Assembly (NCBI GenBank): GCA_022495995.1
Contig: JAFEMH010002577.1
Coordinates: forward strand, 62,001-126,000
Direction of reading: 5' to 3'
Source of the DNA: Adenophora triphylla var. japonica
Taxonomy: Eukaryota; Streptophyta; Magnoliopsida; Asterales; Campanulaceae
Length of the DNA: 64,000 nucleotides
This document shows positions 22,700 to 34,080 of the stretch, piece after piece; the first letter of the stretch is position 1, and every line of letters begins with the position of its first letter. The notes under the pieces are model-generated. The model saw nothing but the letters and a program-made list of their open reading frames with translations, was not told where the DNA came from and made no database searches. The translations under genes and the position numbers were made by a program.

Positions 22700-23220
22700 A
22701 AAAATTTCAGTTATTGCCGGAAGGAATAACATTTCGACCTTTTTCGCGATATCCGTTATTCCAAGGTGAAGGAATAACATTTCGCTCTTTTTCGATCTCC
22801 GTTATTCCAAGGTGAAGGAATAACATTTCGACTCATTTCGCTCTTTTTCGATCTCCGTTATTCCAAGGTGAAGGAATAACATTTCGACTTTTTTCGCTTT
22901 ATTTCGATCTCCGTTATTCCAAGGTGAAGGAATAACATTTCGACCTTTTTTCGCTTTATTTCGATCTCCGTTATTCCAAGGTGAAGGAATAACATTTCGA
23001 CTTTTTTCGCTTTATTTCAATCTCCGTTATTCCAAGGTGAAGGAATAACATTTCGAACTTTTTTCGCTTTATTTCGATCTCCGTTATTCCAAGGTGAAGG
23101 AATAACATTTCGACCTTTTTTCGCTCTCTTTCGATCTCCGTTATTCCAAGGTGAAGGAATAACATTTCGACCTTTTTCGCGATCTCCGTTATTCCAAGGT
23201 GAAGGAATAACATTTCGACT
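22700..23220. repeat. 56-bp hairpin tandem array of B
   Basis: About nine units, mostly 56 bp (46-57). Spacing of 'ccgttattcc': 22753, 22799, 22855, 22911, 22968, 23024. Each holds the perfect inverted repeat GTTATTCC-8 nt-GGAATAAC. The GTTAT/ATAAC arms resemble those of the neighbouring 42-bp array. Confidence 0.93.
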
Positions 23221-23498
23221 CAGTAAAAGCTCGAACTACGACCTGGCTTGATTCCTCCGGGATACGTAGGTAGCCTCCTGTAGGTTCAGCCAATTTGTCA
23301 CATATGACGCCCCCTTTCCCCAGTGGATTCCGAACTACGATTATGGCTTGATTCCTCCGGGATACGTAGGTAGCCTTTCATAAAAGGTCCAGCCACTCGA
23401 CCAATTTGGTCACCCAATCCGTCTCGGCATTCGCCAGATTGGATCCTTTTCTATCGACAACCCCACTCGCCCTGCAAGTGACGTTGCCGAGGGGCTTC
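23221..23498 (+). other. Two pre-LTR stem-loops and polypurine tract of B
   Basis: Two copies, 99 bp apart, of GAACTACG..TGGCTTGATTCCTCCGGGATACGTAGGTAGCC (23233-23275 and 23332-23375). The tract TTGCCGAGGGGCTTC ends at 23498, next to the LTR. Confidence 0.8.
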
Positions 23499-25839
23499 TG
23501 TAAGTACCCAAATCTGGCTCATGCCTTCCGGTTAATTTTCCCGGCAATTCCGGTAATTTTTCCGGTAATTCCCCGGACTTTCCTACAGTTCCGGAACAAT
23601 TTCAGAACTGTTCCAAGCCTTTTAAGGGCTGAAGGGAATGCTTGGTGATTAAGAAACACGTTTTTCTTAATCCCAAAACCCTTCTAGAAGACTGCCACCT
23701 TGCATGTTTCTAGAAGAATCTGGAAGTGGCTACTTATGTCGTGCGACATAATAGGCCATGAAGACTTCTAGAAGCTTGCCACCTTGCATGTTTCTAGAAG
23801 AATCTGGAAGTGGCCACTCATGTCGCGTGACATAATAGGCCATGAAGACTTCTAGAAGCTTGCCACCTTGCATGTTTCTAGAAGAATCTGGAAGTGGCTA
23901 CTTATGTCGCGCGACATAATAGGCCATGAAAACTTCTAGAAGGTTGCCACCTTGCATGTTTCTAGAAGGAAAACGGTTATGGCTTGTTATGTCGTGCGAC
24001 ATAATAAGCCCATGCAAAGTGTACTATAAATAGAGGCCTTCACCTCTCATTTGAGGCACCTCTCCTTCACCCCTCAGTCCCCCTCTATAGGAAATACGCC
24101 CAGAAGCCTCCCCTCTCCTCACATACCTCCCAAACCACACTAATCCTCCCAAATCAATCCCACACACACTTCCCACACACACATTTCACACACACATCAA
24201 GAACCGAAGGTTCTCAAGGAGCTAAGGCTTGATTTCAGTCCCCAAAAGTTGCTGTTTTGAAGGCCCCTATATCTAACTTGATATAGGGAGTCGTGGTCTT
24301 CAAAGGTAACGATTTTCTACCATTTTCCTTTCCCTATCTTCATTATACATGAAATCTATATGCTAAAATAGGTTAATAATGATGTATCTTGATTAAAGTT
24401 GCATGCTTTAGCTTCATATCTCATAGATCCACATCTGATTTCATCACATTTCATGTAAAAGCCTCGGTTTGACTTGGTTTTGCATGAACACTCGAGATGA
24501 GTGTGGATCCCTCATATCCACACCCTCTTGAAGTGTTCATTACTGAAATACTAGCTCCCTGAGACCTATTGGTGAAGTAACTTGGCTATTTTAAGGCCTT
24601 GTTACCTCTGTAGATCTCATTGAAGACTTCGCAAAGTGGCTAGTTATGTCACGCGACATGTGCGGCCTATGTCACGCGACAAACATAGCCGGTTGCAGAA
24701 ACTTCCTATTCTCAAGCTGTAATCTGATGTTAACCCCCATCATGCTATAATCTGATGTTTATCTGCAATTTAGATAATATCTATGTACATAAAATGCCAT
24801 CTTTTCATTAAAATACCATTTTCATACATAAAGATGCATCCTTTGCACCTAAATCCTATTTTCATGCATTAAAATCATTCATTTTGCACTAAAAATTGCA
24901 TCCTTTGCATTCAAAATCCCTTTTCACATTAAAGATGCATTCTTTGCACCCAAAAACTCATTTTCATACATAAAAATGCATCTTTTGCTTTCAAAATAAC
25001 ATCTTTATGCATTATTTGCACCTCAAATGCTATTTTTCCCATAAAATTGCATCCTTTGCACAAAATCATTTCTTTACATAAAAAAAAGCATCCATTTTAC
25101 AACCAAATTTTATCCTTTGCATCCAAAAATGTCATCTTTTTACTAAAATGTCATTTTTACATGCATTCCTCCACGTCCCCATTAGCAACCTCGGAATGGA
25201 CCGGTGTAAAGATCCTATCTTTACATCGTTTCTTCCATAAAGGTTTCATTATCTCTTTAGAAAGGGACAACCTTGAACCCTATATCTCCAATTATCGCTT
25301 AAGACGAGTATGAAGCAGATATATGAGCTCGACCGTCTTAAAGTGTAGGATTGATGGGCTAAGGACATTCCTTCCTAAAGAACCTCATTTTGTGACTATA
25401 AAGAGAGTCATTCTCTCGATCATGCAAAGTCCTGAGATTAAAAATGCAATGATCAGAAGTCCAAGATGAGGACGGGATCATAATCCCGAATACATAAAAT
25501 CCAAGAAATCCCGAGCGACAACCAATAAATGGTTTGTACGTCCGGAAGACAACTTGGGACATTCCCTCCCCTTTATTTTCAACACATGCACACAAGAAAG
25601 CACGCAAGCAAGCACGATTAATGGGATCTTGGGAGACTTGTTCCGGTAAGGCACCTTGGGTGAACGACGATCAGTTCTTCCCAAGGGGTAACTTAACCTC
25701 CGAACCCATAAAACCTTTTTTTCAAAGTTTTGAGGTAATCAAAATGGCGTGGCGACTCCGTTTTTTAAATTAAATCGGATGTCTTCAAACTCGCGTGAAT
25801 TTCCAAAAATACAACAAAAATTTGGGGCACACATTCACA
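23499..25839 (+). repeat. 3' LTR of B (2341 bp)
   Basis: It matches 13403-15747 throughout. Visible differences include the bases just before the TATA box (gctgcc versus gtgtac) and the second palindrome. The internal PBS-like word reads TGGCGACTCCG at 25750-25760, closer to the true site than in the 5' LTR. Confidence 0.95.
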
Positions 25840-26400
25840 CTTACCAATTTTTTCTAAAATAAAAGGAAGATATACTCGGCTAATCTTGCTCTATTCAACT
25901 CCCTTAGCAATAATTTGAAGTCGGAATCAACAACAAAGCAACGGGTGAATTTCTGGGATTTTAGGAAGATCGCCTAGGGTTTAAGCTCTTTCTAGGCTGA
26001 GAGAAGAAGAGAGAAAGCAGAGGAAAATTGCTTGGCTTCTTGGAGAAGCTAGAAGGTATTTATATGAAACATGTTTCACACAAGCTCCTCCAAGTTTGAA
26101 AATCAACAAACAACCACCTCAAGGTTAAAGTTACACTCAAGCTCCTCGACTCTTTCATAACACTTTTAATTCAAAATTTCAAGTGTTATCACTTTACTAC
26201 ACAAACTCCCATTTCTTTTATTTAGGCATTATATAATCAAAATCACTTTAACAATCTCTAACTTCACGTAGTTCATCCAAAAATCTCGTAATGAACACGT
26301 AATCAAATTAAATGCTAAAAGCAAAGGATGATAAACAATGCAACCCAACCCCTCGTGCTTCACGTGTGACCAAAATGTGCCTAGGTTTAGGGTCGTGACA
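25840..26400 (-). repeat. C 3' LTR, right piece
   Basis: It matches 33142-33705 of C's 5' LTR at a few percent difference by eye. On the minus strand the LTR starts TGTCACGACCCTAAACC at 26400, next to a polypurine tract AAGGGGGAGTGAG (26401-26413). A TATA-type box reads on the minus strand at 26057-26067, with an inverted repeat ATAACACTT/AAGTGTTAT upstream (26157-26189). Confidence 0.9.
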
Positions 26401-26436
26401 CTCACTCCCCCTTAAATAAATTTGTCCCGAATTTGG

Positions 26437-26934
26437 TCTTTATTTACCTGAATGATCAAACAACTCAGGATACTTCTGTCTCATCTCAGATTCCAATTCC
26501 CAAGTAGCTTCCTCAATGGTGTGATTCTTCCAAAGAATTTTCACCATGGGAATACTCTTGGTACGCAATTCCCGGACCTGCCTCTCCATAATTCGCAATG
26601 GTACCTCCACATAGGTCATATCCGCCTGGACATCCTCAGGAGGAGAACTCAGAACATGAGAGGAATCATAACAGTACTTCCTCAACATGGACACATGAAA
26701 CACATCATGGAGAGAAGAAAGAGATGGAGGTAGAGCCAAACGATAGGCTAACTCACCTACCTTCTCTAAAATCTCAAAGGGACCAACAAATCTAGGAGCC
26801 AATTTCCCTTTATTGCCAAACCTTTTGATCCCCGTTCTTGGTGAGATCTTCAAGAATACCAAATCCCCAACCTGAAAGGATAACTCCCTTCTTCTAGTGT
26901 CAGCATAGCTCTTCTGACGACTCTGGGCTGTCCT
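26437..26934 (-). pseudogene. C integrase tail with chromodomain-like end
   Basis: Same frame as the integrase part; a TAG at 26932-26934 separates them. It contains the G-P-F/Y-like module (RFVGPFEILEKVGELAYRL, about 26790-26735) and ends with a chromodomain-like stretch WKNHTIEEATWELESEM (26499-26449) before a TAA. In chromoviruses this tail directs integration to certain chromatin; here that is family knowledge, not shown. Confidence 0.88.
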
Positions 26935-28518
26935 CTATCTGTCACGAATCACTTTGATCTTCTCAGTTGAGTCTCTAACCAGATATGGACCCCAAAGTAT
27001 AGCCTCACCAATCTCGTCCCAACATATTGGGGACCTACATTTTCTCCCATACAATGCCTCATATGGTGCCATCTCAATGCTGGATTGGTAGCTATTGTTA
27101 TAGGCAAATTCCACTAAAGGCAAATGGTCTTCCCAAGATAACTGGAAGTCCATCACACAAGCCCGTAGCATGTCCTCAAGAATCTGAATGGTCCTCTCTG
27201 TCTGCCCATCAGTCTGAGGATGAAATGTTGTGCTAAAACTCAACTTGGATCCCAAGGCTTCATGCAAAGCCCTCCAAAACTGCGAGGTGAATCTCGGATC
27301 CCTATCAGAAACAATGTTGACAAGTACCCCATGCAATCTCACAATCTCACGAATATACAACTGGGCCAATCTCTCCAATGAATACCTGGTTGAAACTGGT
27401 AGAAAATGAGCTGATTTAGTTAATCTATCCACAATCACCCATATAGCATCCATCTTCCTCGGAGTAGGAGGCAATCCTGTCACAAAATCCATAGAAATGC
27501 CCTCCCACTTCCATTCAGGAATATCCAATGGTTGAAGCAATCCTGCTAGCCTCTGATGTTCAGCTTTGATCTGTTGGCAAGTCAGACACTTTGATACGAA
27601 TTCTACAATCTCCTTTTTCATGCTATTCCACCAGTAACCCCTCTTCAAATCCTGATACATTTTGGTGCTTCCTGGATGAATAGCAAATCGGGACTTATGT
27701 CCATCCTCTAATACCTGCCTTTTGATCTCAGGGGAAGAAGGTACGCAAATCCTGCCTTTGAAGGTTAGAATTCCATCCTTGTTCAATGAAAACTCCCCAG
27801 ACTTTCCATCTTGCAATCTTTCCCTAATTTTCTTTAACTCATCATCATTCAACTGAGCTTCCATAAGATCCCCATATAAAGTAGAAACGGATCTAACATT
27901 AGCAAACAACATATCACCTCTCAATTCCCGAGATACTAAGGATGATAAATGAGCCTTACGGCTAATAGCATCAACCACCACGTTAGCCTTCCCGGGATGA
28001 TAAGAAATGACACAATCATAATCCTTCAGAAGCTCCAACCAAGGCCTCTGTCTGTTGTTCAGTTCCTTCTGGGTAAACAAGTATTTTAGGCTCTTATGAT
28101 CTTTGAATATCTCAAATTTGGCGCCATACAAATAATGTTTCCACTTATGCAACGCAAAAACAATAGCTGCTAATTCCATATCGTGGGTAGGATAATTCTG
28201 CTCCGCTGGTGATAATTTCCTCGAAGCATATGCAATTACCTTCCCATTTTGCATAAGTACACAACCCAATCCCTCTTTAGAATCATCACTAAATATAACA
28301 AAGTTCTCACAACCCTCTGGAAGTGTAAGGATCAGAGCTGAAGTCAATCTCTTCTTCAGTTCAGTAAAACCAGCTTCACACTTAGCATCCCATATAAATG
28401 GTACATCCTTCCGAGTCAATTTGGTTAACGGAGTTGCAATCCTCGAAAATCCCTCAATAAATCTTCGATAATACCCCGCTAATCCAAGGAAACTACGAAC
28501 CTCTGTCACTGTAGAAGG
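26935..28518 (-). pseudogene. C RNase H and integrase (in-frame stops at both ends)
   Basis: Codons from the TAG at 28516-28518 to the next TAG. It opens with the end of the reverse transcriptase region, then Ty3-type RNase H with acidic residues in [20 protein letters not shown] and VVVDAIS (about 28300-27960). The integrase follows: H-H-C-C zinc region ([10 protein letters not shown] ... CLTC, about 27690-27585), then catalytic D (SMDFVTG), D (SDRDPRF) and E (QTDGQTE) with 35 residues between the last two. All catalytic residues are present, so this copy decayed only recently. Confidence 0.92.
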
Positions 28519-30027
28519 CTATTTCCAGTTGACTACGACATCAATCTTGGTAGGATCCACTGCAATACCAGTACTGGATACCACGTGACCCAAGAAAGAA
28601 ATCTGTTCCAGCCAAAACTCACATTTCCTGAACTTGGCAAATAACTGTTTCTCACGAAGCACGGATAAAACAATTCTCAAGTGCCTCTCGTGATCTTCCC
28701 TGGATTTTGAGTATACCAGGATATCATCAATAAAAACAACAATAAAATTGTCAAGATACGGCTTGAAGATCCTGTTCATCATGTCAATAAAGACCGCCGG
28801 TGCATTGGTCAACCCAAATGGCATAACAAGAAATTCATAATGCCTATACCTTGTTCTGAAAGTTGTTTTAGAAACATCATCTGGCTTGATTTTCAACTGA
28901 TGGTATCCGCTACGCAAGTCCAACTTGGAATATATAACGGAACCTTGGAGTTGATCAAATAAATCATCGATGTGAGGAAGAGGATATTTATTCTTAATAG
29001 TAGCTTGATTCAGTAGTCTGTAATCAATACACAATCGCAAGGTACCATCCTTCTTCCTAACAAACAACACTGGTGCTCTCCAGGGTGAAACACTGGGATG
29101 AATGAAACCCCGGTCTAACAACTCCTGAAACTGAATTTTCAACTCTTTTAACTCAGCGGGAGCCATTCTGTAAGGTGCTTTAGAAATTGGTGCAGTGCCT
29201 GGCAATAAGTCAATACAGAACTCCACCTCTCTATCCGGAGGCATAGAATACTCAGTTGAGAATACGTCACTAAACTCATTCACAAATGGAACACAAGATA
29301 GTTTAGGAGACTTCTTACTAGAGTCTAACACATATGCCAAGTAACCCTCACACCCTTTTGATAACAACTTTCTAGCCTTTAGTGCAGATATAACATGAAT
29401 GCCAAATAAAGACTTATCAGCATCAAATATAAACACATGCACATCAGGCATAGAAAAGGTGGCTCGCTTTCTGCGACAGTCCACCAAGGCATGACAAGAA
29501 CTCAACCAGTCCATGCCTAATATAACATCAAAATCCTGGATTGGTAACTCTACCAAATCCACTGGCAATACATGCCCACATATAATCACCTCACAATCAT
29601 GATAGATCAAAGAGAATTCGAGGTGCTCTCCCACAGGAGTAGAAACCTCTAATAAATAAGGTAACAACTTAGGCAACTTATGCAATGTAAATGCAAAATG
29701 AGATGCCACATAAGAATGAGATGATCCAGGGTCGATAAGAATACAAGCCCTGAATCCTGAGACAGGGACAATACCTCTAATAACCACGGTGGGATCTACC
29801 GCGCCTCGATCCAAAGAAAACACTCTACCTTGGACTCTCTCTTTAGGTTTCCCCTCAACATCTCTTTTCACACCACATTTGGGCTGATCACCTTGCTGTC
29901 TACCACCCGTAGCTTGACCCTTTTTAAATTTAGGACAATCCTTTCTGAAGTGCCCCATCTCTCCACAACTCATACACTTTCCCTGCTTACTCCAACAGCT
30001 GTCTTTCGAGTGTCCCACCTTCTTACA
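28519..30027 (-). pseudogene. C zinc knuckles, protease and reverse transcriptase
   Basis: Frame continues from gag after a TAG (30025-30027) that falls inside the first knuckle ([13 protein letters not shown]). A second intact knuckle [14 protein letters not shown] lies at about 29970-29929. The protease region has the LIDPGSSHS active site (about 29752-29725). Reverse transcriptase motifs are [21 protein letters not shown] and the catalytic FIDDILVYS (about 28742-28716). The end is NWK followed by TAG. All key residues except those at the stops are in place. Confidence 0.92.
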
Positions 30028-30878
30028 CTAATTACAAACAGTACCAAATTTGCTGGACACAGGATGAGTAGAAACTGTGACTGTTCCTCCCTTAGCCACG
30101 CCAGACATTGAGGATTTAGGCTGACCCTTGCTCTGACCTGAACTCTGGCCTGAGAACTTAGCCTTGCTTCCACTACCTTCAGATTTACCTCGATGTTCCT
30201 CAATGTCATTTTCAATTCTGTAGGCCATATTAACTGTCGCCTGATAATTGGGAAAATCGTGCATCAACAATTGCTTTCTGAACTCCAACCTGAGTCCCTT
30301 GACAAACCTGTAAACCCTCCTGCTTTCATCTGGTACCAGATGTGGACAATACCTCGCCAGCTCTGTAAATTTTGCAGAATATTGGGCCACTGACATTACC
30401 CCCTGCTCAAGTTTCAAAAACTCTACCTCTTCTTATCTTTAGTAATCACTGGGATGAAATGCTCCTTGAATCTCCCTGTGAAGTTATCCCAAGTTTGGGG
30501 CGTATGGTCCCGCTCCCAACTTTCCTTAAGAATTTGCCACCAATGCTCAGCAGGACCCTCTAATTTGAACACTGGACATCTGACTTTTTCTTCATCTGTG
30601 CTCTCCATTGCCACAAAGTTCTTATTCATGGCTTCTAGCCACCTCTCTGCTATCAATGGATCTGGATCCCCATTGAAACTTGGTGGAGATAATTTGATAA
30701 ACTTTTCTAACCCTAGTGTTGGCCTTGCCTCAGGTTGCTGTTGTACTCGACCCTGAGCTGCCATATTCTGAAGGAAGACCCGGAACATAGCCATCATCTC
30801 AGTGTTCTGGTTTCCCCCAGCACCCAAATCACCAATGTTTCCCTGTTCCCTCTGCTGGTCATTACCAGTCCCAGCCAT
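30028..30878 (-). pseudogene. C gag, one frameshift near 30420
   Basis: The first ATG is at 30878 (product begins MAGTGNDQQ). The N-terminal part contains the gag core (WWQILKESWERDH, FTGRFKEHFIP), ends in TAG at 30420-30422, and the rest continues in a second frame from 30417 (YSAKFTELARYCP, FVKGLRLEFRKQL, then a Ser/Gly/Gln-rich linker to the knuckles). A one-base indel next to the TAG explains the break. Confidence 0.9.
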
Positions 30879-30964
30879 TACAATAATCCCTACATTAAAC
30901 ACTCGACGTCAGATATCACACACTCCCCCTTAGACTAGACATCTACCCTTAACTTCTAGCCAAA

Positions 30965-30976
30965 GCTCTGATACCA
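30965..30976 (-). other. Primer-binding site of C
   Basis: On the minus strand this reads TGGTATCAGAGC, the standard site complementary to initiator tRNA-Met, four bases after the LTR end (..GGAGCCCA). Confidence 0.9.
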
Positions 30977-30980
30977 ACTA

Positions 30981-31937
30981 TGGGCTCCTCCCAACTATCA
31001 AAACCTATACACTCGTGTCCCAAGATGGAGAGTCCCAAAATACCATTTCAAAAAAAAACTTTTCTTTACTTTAACTTGAAAAGTAAACAACACTTTTTCA
31101 AAACAATTTCAAAATAATCTCTTTACTCGGAGGCGATATATCAACCTGAAAAACCAGTTATAACTTGTATAAGATACAAGTACTACAACTGTAAAGGCTT
31201 ACACAAGCCAACTTTCAAACAAACCAAACTCAGGTTTACTTACAACACAATACAAATGAAACATGTTTATAAAAGTTTTATATACAAAACTTTTCCCAAA
31301 ATAATAACAACCATGACAATCCCAACTCCCCAAATCAACACATACTCTGACAACCCAAAAGATGTCCAAACTCCTCCCCGGCCTCACCGGTCCGGTCCTC
31401 CTATCTCAGCGGGATCTAAAAATAGTAAAGGGAGAAGGGGTGAGATAAAATCTCAGCAAGCTATTATGTATGTAACAATATGCCATACAATATGCAACAC
31501 ATACACAGGTTGCTCAATAACAAATATGCAACACCAAACAGGTTGCTCAATAACCACATTAGGAAAACAGTAAACACTTTACGTTACCTTTCCCTATACC
31601 TTTCCCATCTGAATCATATGTAGTACTACAGAGGGAGTAATACTCCTCTCATTTTGTGAAATGCTGGTGCATATCCACATCTTATACGCTCCCTTTCAAA
31701 GAACCATATAAGCTGCCAACTATCTTATGAATGGTTCATACCTATCCATAGAAGTTGTACCCCCTCTCCATGGCCACAAAAGGAGGTGAACGGTCACAAG
31801 TATAAGGAAATCCAAGCACCTTATGTAATATCTTCTCATAAGTGATCGTATTCCCTATACCCCCGAATCTCAGCTGATACAACCATATTCAAGCACGTAA
31901 CAGATACTTGAAATTAAGTCCACCCCATGGGACATCA

Positions 31938-31991
<54 letters not shown>

Positions 31992-33705
31992 CATGGTACT
32001 GCAAGTGCATCAAGGGGGTAGCGGTGAAATGTGTTGATCCCCTTCTTAAAAAAGTGGAAAAAAAAACATGGTACTGCAACTCATGTTAAACCAATCACAA
32101 TAGTTCACATATATTTCAATACTATTGAATAACAATCATCTAATGACATGGTATTAATACTCATGCTCAACAAATGAAACAGTGCAACACGTATTTAAAC
32201 ACTATGTCCACAACTAACTATGAACATGTAAACACTTATGGCACAAGGTATATCACATAAGTCCTACATATTCCTTACAAAATATGTAACCCAGTAACAG
32301 GGTATTACCACTCCTGTTCAAACCAATGAAGTAGAGCACTATACATTTTATGCACTATAAGAACAAATAACCCTTCACAGGTCACCACATAAGGATACAA
32401 TATCATCTAAGTTGCCCTACGCATTCATCATACAACATTAAACACCTTCTCTAAAGGTTCCAAGTTCAAATACCAAGTTTTACGAACTTTGGTTCAAGTT
32501 TCACAATTGCCTTTCAACCCTTTTTAAGATAATATTTAACACCTTTCCCTTTATCCATTTGGACCATTTAAAGTTCCATAATGTAGTACTAAATTTGTAC
32601 TAGAAACGTAGTTAAAGAGTGACTTACTTCATACCCATTAGACTAGGTGTTCAAAGCTTTAAAAACTGCTCAAGGGCTGCAGGGTAGGGCACGACTCGTG
32701 CCCTATTACACCCCCACCAGAAACAGTCGTCCCCAAGAGGTCACGACTTAGCACAAATTCAAGGCAAGACTGAAGGCATGACTAGTGCCTCAGGGCACGA
32801 CTCGTGCCCTTGCCCAGAAACTGATGTTCTTTGCTGCATAACATCAACAACAACACCAACACCCATTTTCCTCATTTCCAACAACTGCAAAGGCCCATAA
32901 ACTAACTTCAAACCTCAGTATACATAAGTTTAAACCTTTACCTATACTCCCTTCATGCCATATAACATTTATGTAACATGTTCCAATTCATATTATCACC
33001 CTTTAACATGTTTCTTCAACCTTACTTGGTTGTTTCCATTTCAAACCCCAAGAACTGATTTCCAACTTCACACAAAACCTTCATAACCTCATAATAAACA
33101 TCATTTCACAAGGCATGATCAGTTATAGAAAGAAAACATAACAACTTACCAAATTTTCTAAAATAAAAGGAAGATATACTCGGCTATTCTTGCTCTATTC
33201 AACTCCCTTAGCAATAATTTGAAGTCGGAATCAACAACAAAGCAACGGGTGAATTTATGGGATTTTAGGAAGATCACCTAGGGTTTAAGCTCTTTCTAGG
33301 CTGAGAGAAGAAGAGAGAAAGCTGAGGAAATTTGATTGGCTTCTTGGAGAAGCTAGAAGGTATTTATATAAAACATGTTTCACACAAGCTCCTCCAAGTT
33401 TGAAAATCAATAAACAACCACCTCAAGGTTAAAGTTACACTCAAGCTCCTCGACACTTTCATAACACTTTTAATTCAAAATTTCAAGTGTTATCACTTTA
33501 CTACACCAAACTCCCATTTCTTTTATTTAGGCATTATATAATCAAAATCATTTTAACAATCTCTAACTTCACGTAGTTCATCCAAAAATCTCAAAATGAA
33601 CACGTAATCAAACTAAATGCCAAAAGCAAAGGATGATAAGCAATGCAAACCAACCCCACATGCTTCACGTGTGACCAAAATGTGCCTAGGTTTAGGGTCG
33701 TGACA
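30981..33705 (-). repeat. 5' LTR of C (2725 bp)
   Basis: On the minus strand it starts TGTCACGACCCTAAACC (33705) and ends GGAGGAGCCCA (30981). TATATAAATA reads on the minus strand at 33361-33370, with ATAACACTT/AAGTGTTAT (33461-33469, 33485-33493) upstream. It contains an (AC)n(AT)n microsatellite at 31937-31990. No gene lies in it. Confidence 0.93.
32687..32810. promoter_or_regulatory. Palindrome cluster in C LTR leader
   Basis: GGGCACGACTCGTGCCC (32687-32703), AGGCATGACTAGTGCCT (32774-32790) and AGGGCACGACTCGTGCCCT (32792-32810), about 550-680 bp downstream of the TATA box. The same palindrome occurs in LTR K at 61692-61724. Confidence 0.75.
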
Positions 33706-34080
33706 TACTAAGTGTGAAGCAAGCTTTGCCGAGTTGAAGAAAAGATTAATGACAGCTCCAGTTCTTACCCTTCCAGATGGATGCGAGAATTTTGTGATTT
33801 TTAGTGACACCTCGAAAGAAGGGTTGGGTTGTGTTCTTATTTAAAATGGGAAAGTGATTGCGTATGCCTCGAGAAAGTTATCACCGGTGGAGCAGAATTA
33901 TCCTACCCATGATATGGAGTTGGCTGCGATTGTTTTTGCGTTGCATAAGTGGAAGCATTATCTATATGGGGCAAGATTCGAGATTTTCACCGATCACAAG
34001 AGCCTGAAATATTGGTTTACCCAGAAAGAGTTGAACATCCGGCAGAGGCGATGGTTGGAGCTATCGAAGGATTATGATTG
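33706..34080 (+). pseudogene. RNase H fragment of another chromovirus (M)
   Basis: The plus-strand translation is close to the RNase H of [51 protein letters not shown]. One in-frame TAA lies near 33842 just before NGKVIAYAS. It begins exactly at C's LTR, so C inserted into M. It ends abruptly at about 34080 where F begins. The rest of M is predicted left of the window. Confidence 0.88.

Larger units (their letters stand above)
13403..25839 (+). mobile_element. Element B: complete gag-only LTR retrotransposon (12.4 kb)
   Basis: Both boundaries are exact. The 5-bp target duplication CTTAC is at 13398-13402 and 25840-25844, and removing B restores the sequence seen intact at 33142-33160. Order: LTR 13403-15747, primer-binding site 15751-15768, leader, 62-bp array, gag (17847-19285), long non-coding interior, 42-bp array (21660-22690), 56-bp array (22700-23220), two stem-loops, polypurine tract, LTR 23499-25839. 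No protease, reverse transcriptase, RNase H or integrase is visible, so it must depend on another element. The LTRs differ by a few percent at most by eye, so insertion was recent relative to its neighbours. Confidence 0.95.
25840..33705 (-). mobile_element. Element C: Ty3/gypsy chromovirus, nearly complete
   Basis: It runs leftwards: 5' LTR 30981-33705, primer-binding site 30965-30976, gag, knuckles, protease, reverse transcriptase, RNase H, integrase and a chromodomain-like tail (30878-26437), polypurine tract, and 3' LTR split between 25840-26400 and 13215-13402. Domain order with integrase after RNase H defines Ty3/gypsy. The long LTRs and the C-terminal tail suggest the Tekay/Del group (inference). 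Coding is broken by one frameshift and three in-frame TAG codons. The right flank TACTA (33706-33710) is the candidate target duplication. Confidence 0.93.

Noticed and set aside
22971..23213. 80-codon Glu/Leu repeat frame on the minus strand
   Set aside because: Reads through the 56-bp array of B.
10060..23220. CRISPR-like repeat arrays
   Set aside because: Units are directly adjacent with no unique spacers, and the context is a plant retrotransposon.
31618..31640. Stowaway-like word 'ctacagagggagtaata' in C's LTR
   Set aside because: Only one end is seen and it lies within an otherwise continuous LTR; too short to call.
31870..32079. Open frame with a Tyr/Ile run
   Set aside because: Translation of the (AT)n(AC)n microsatellite.
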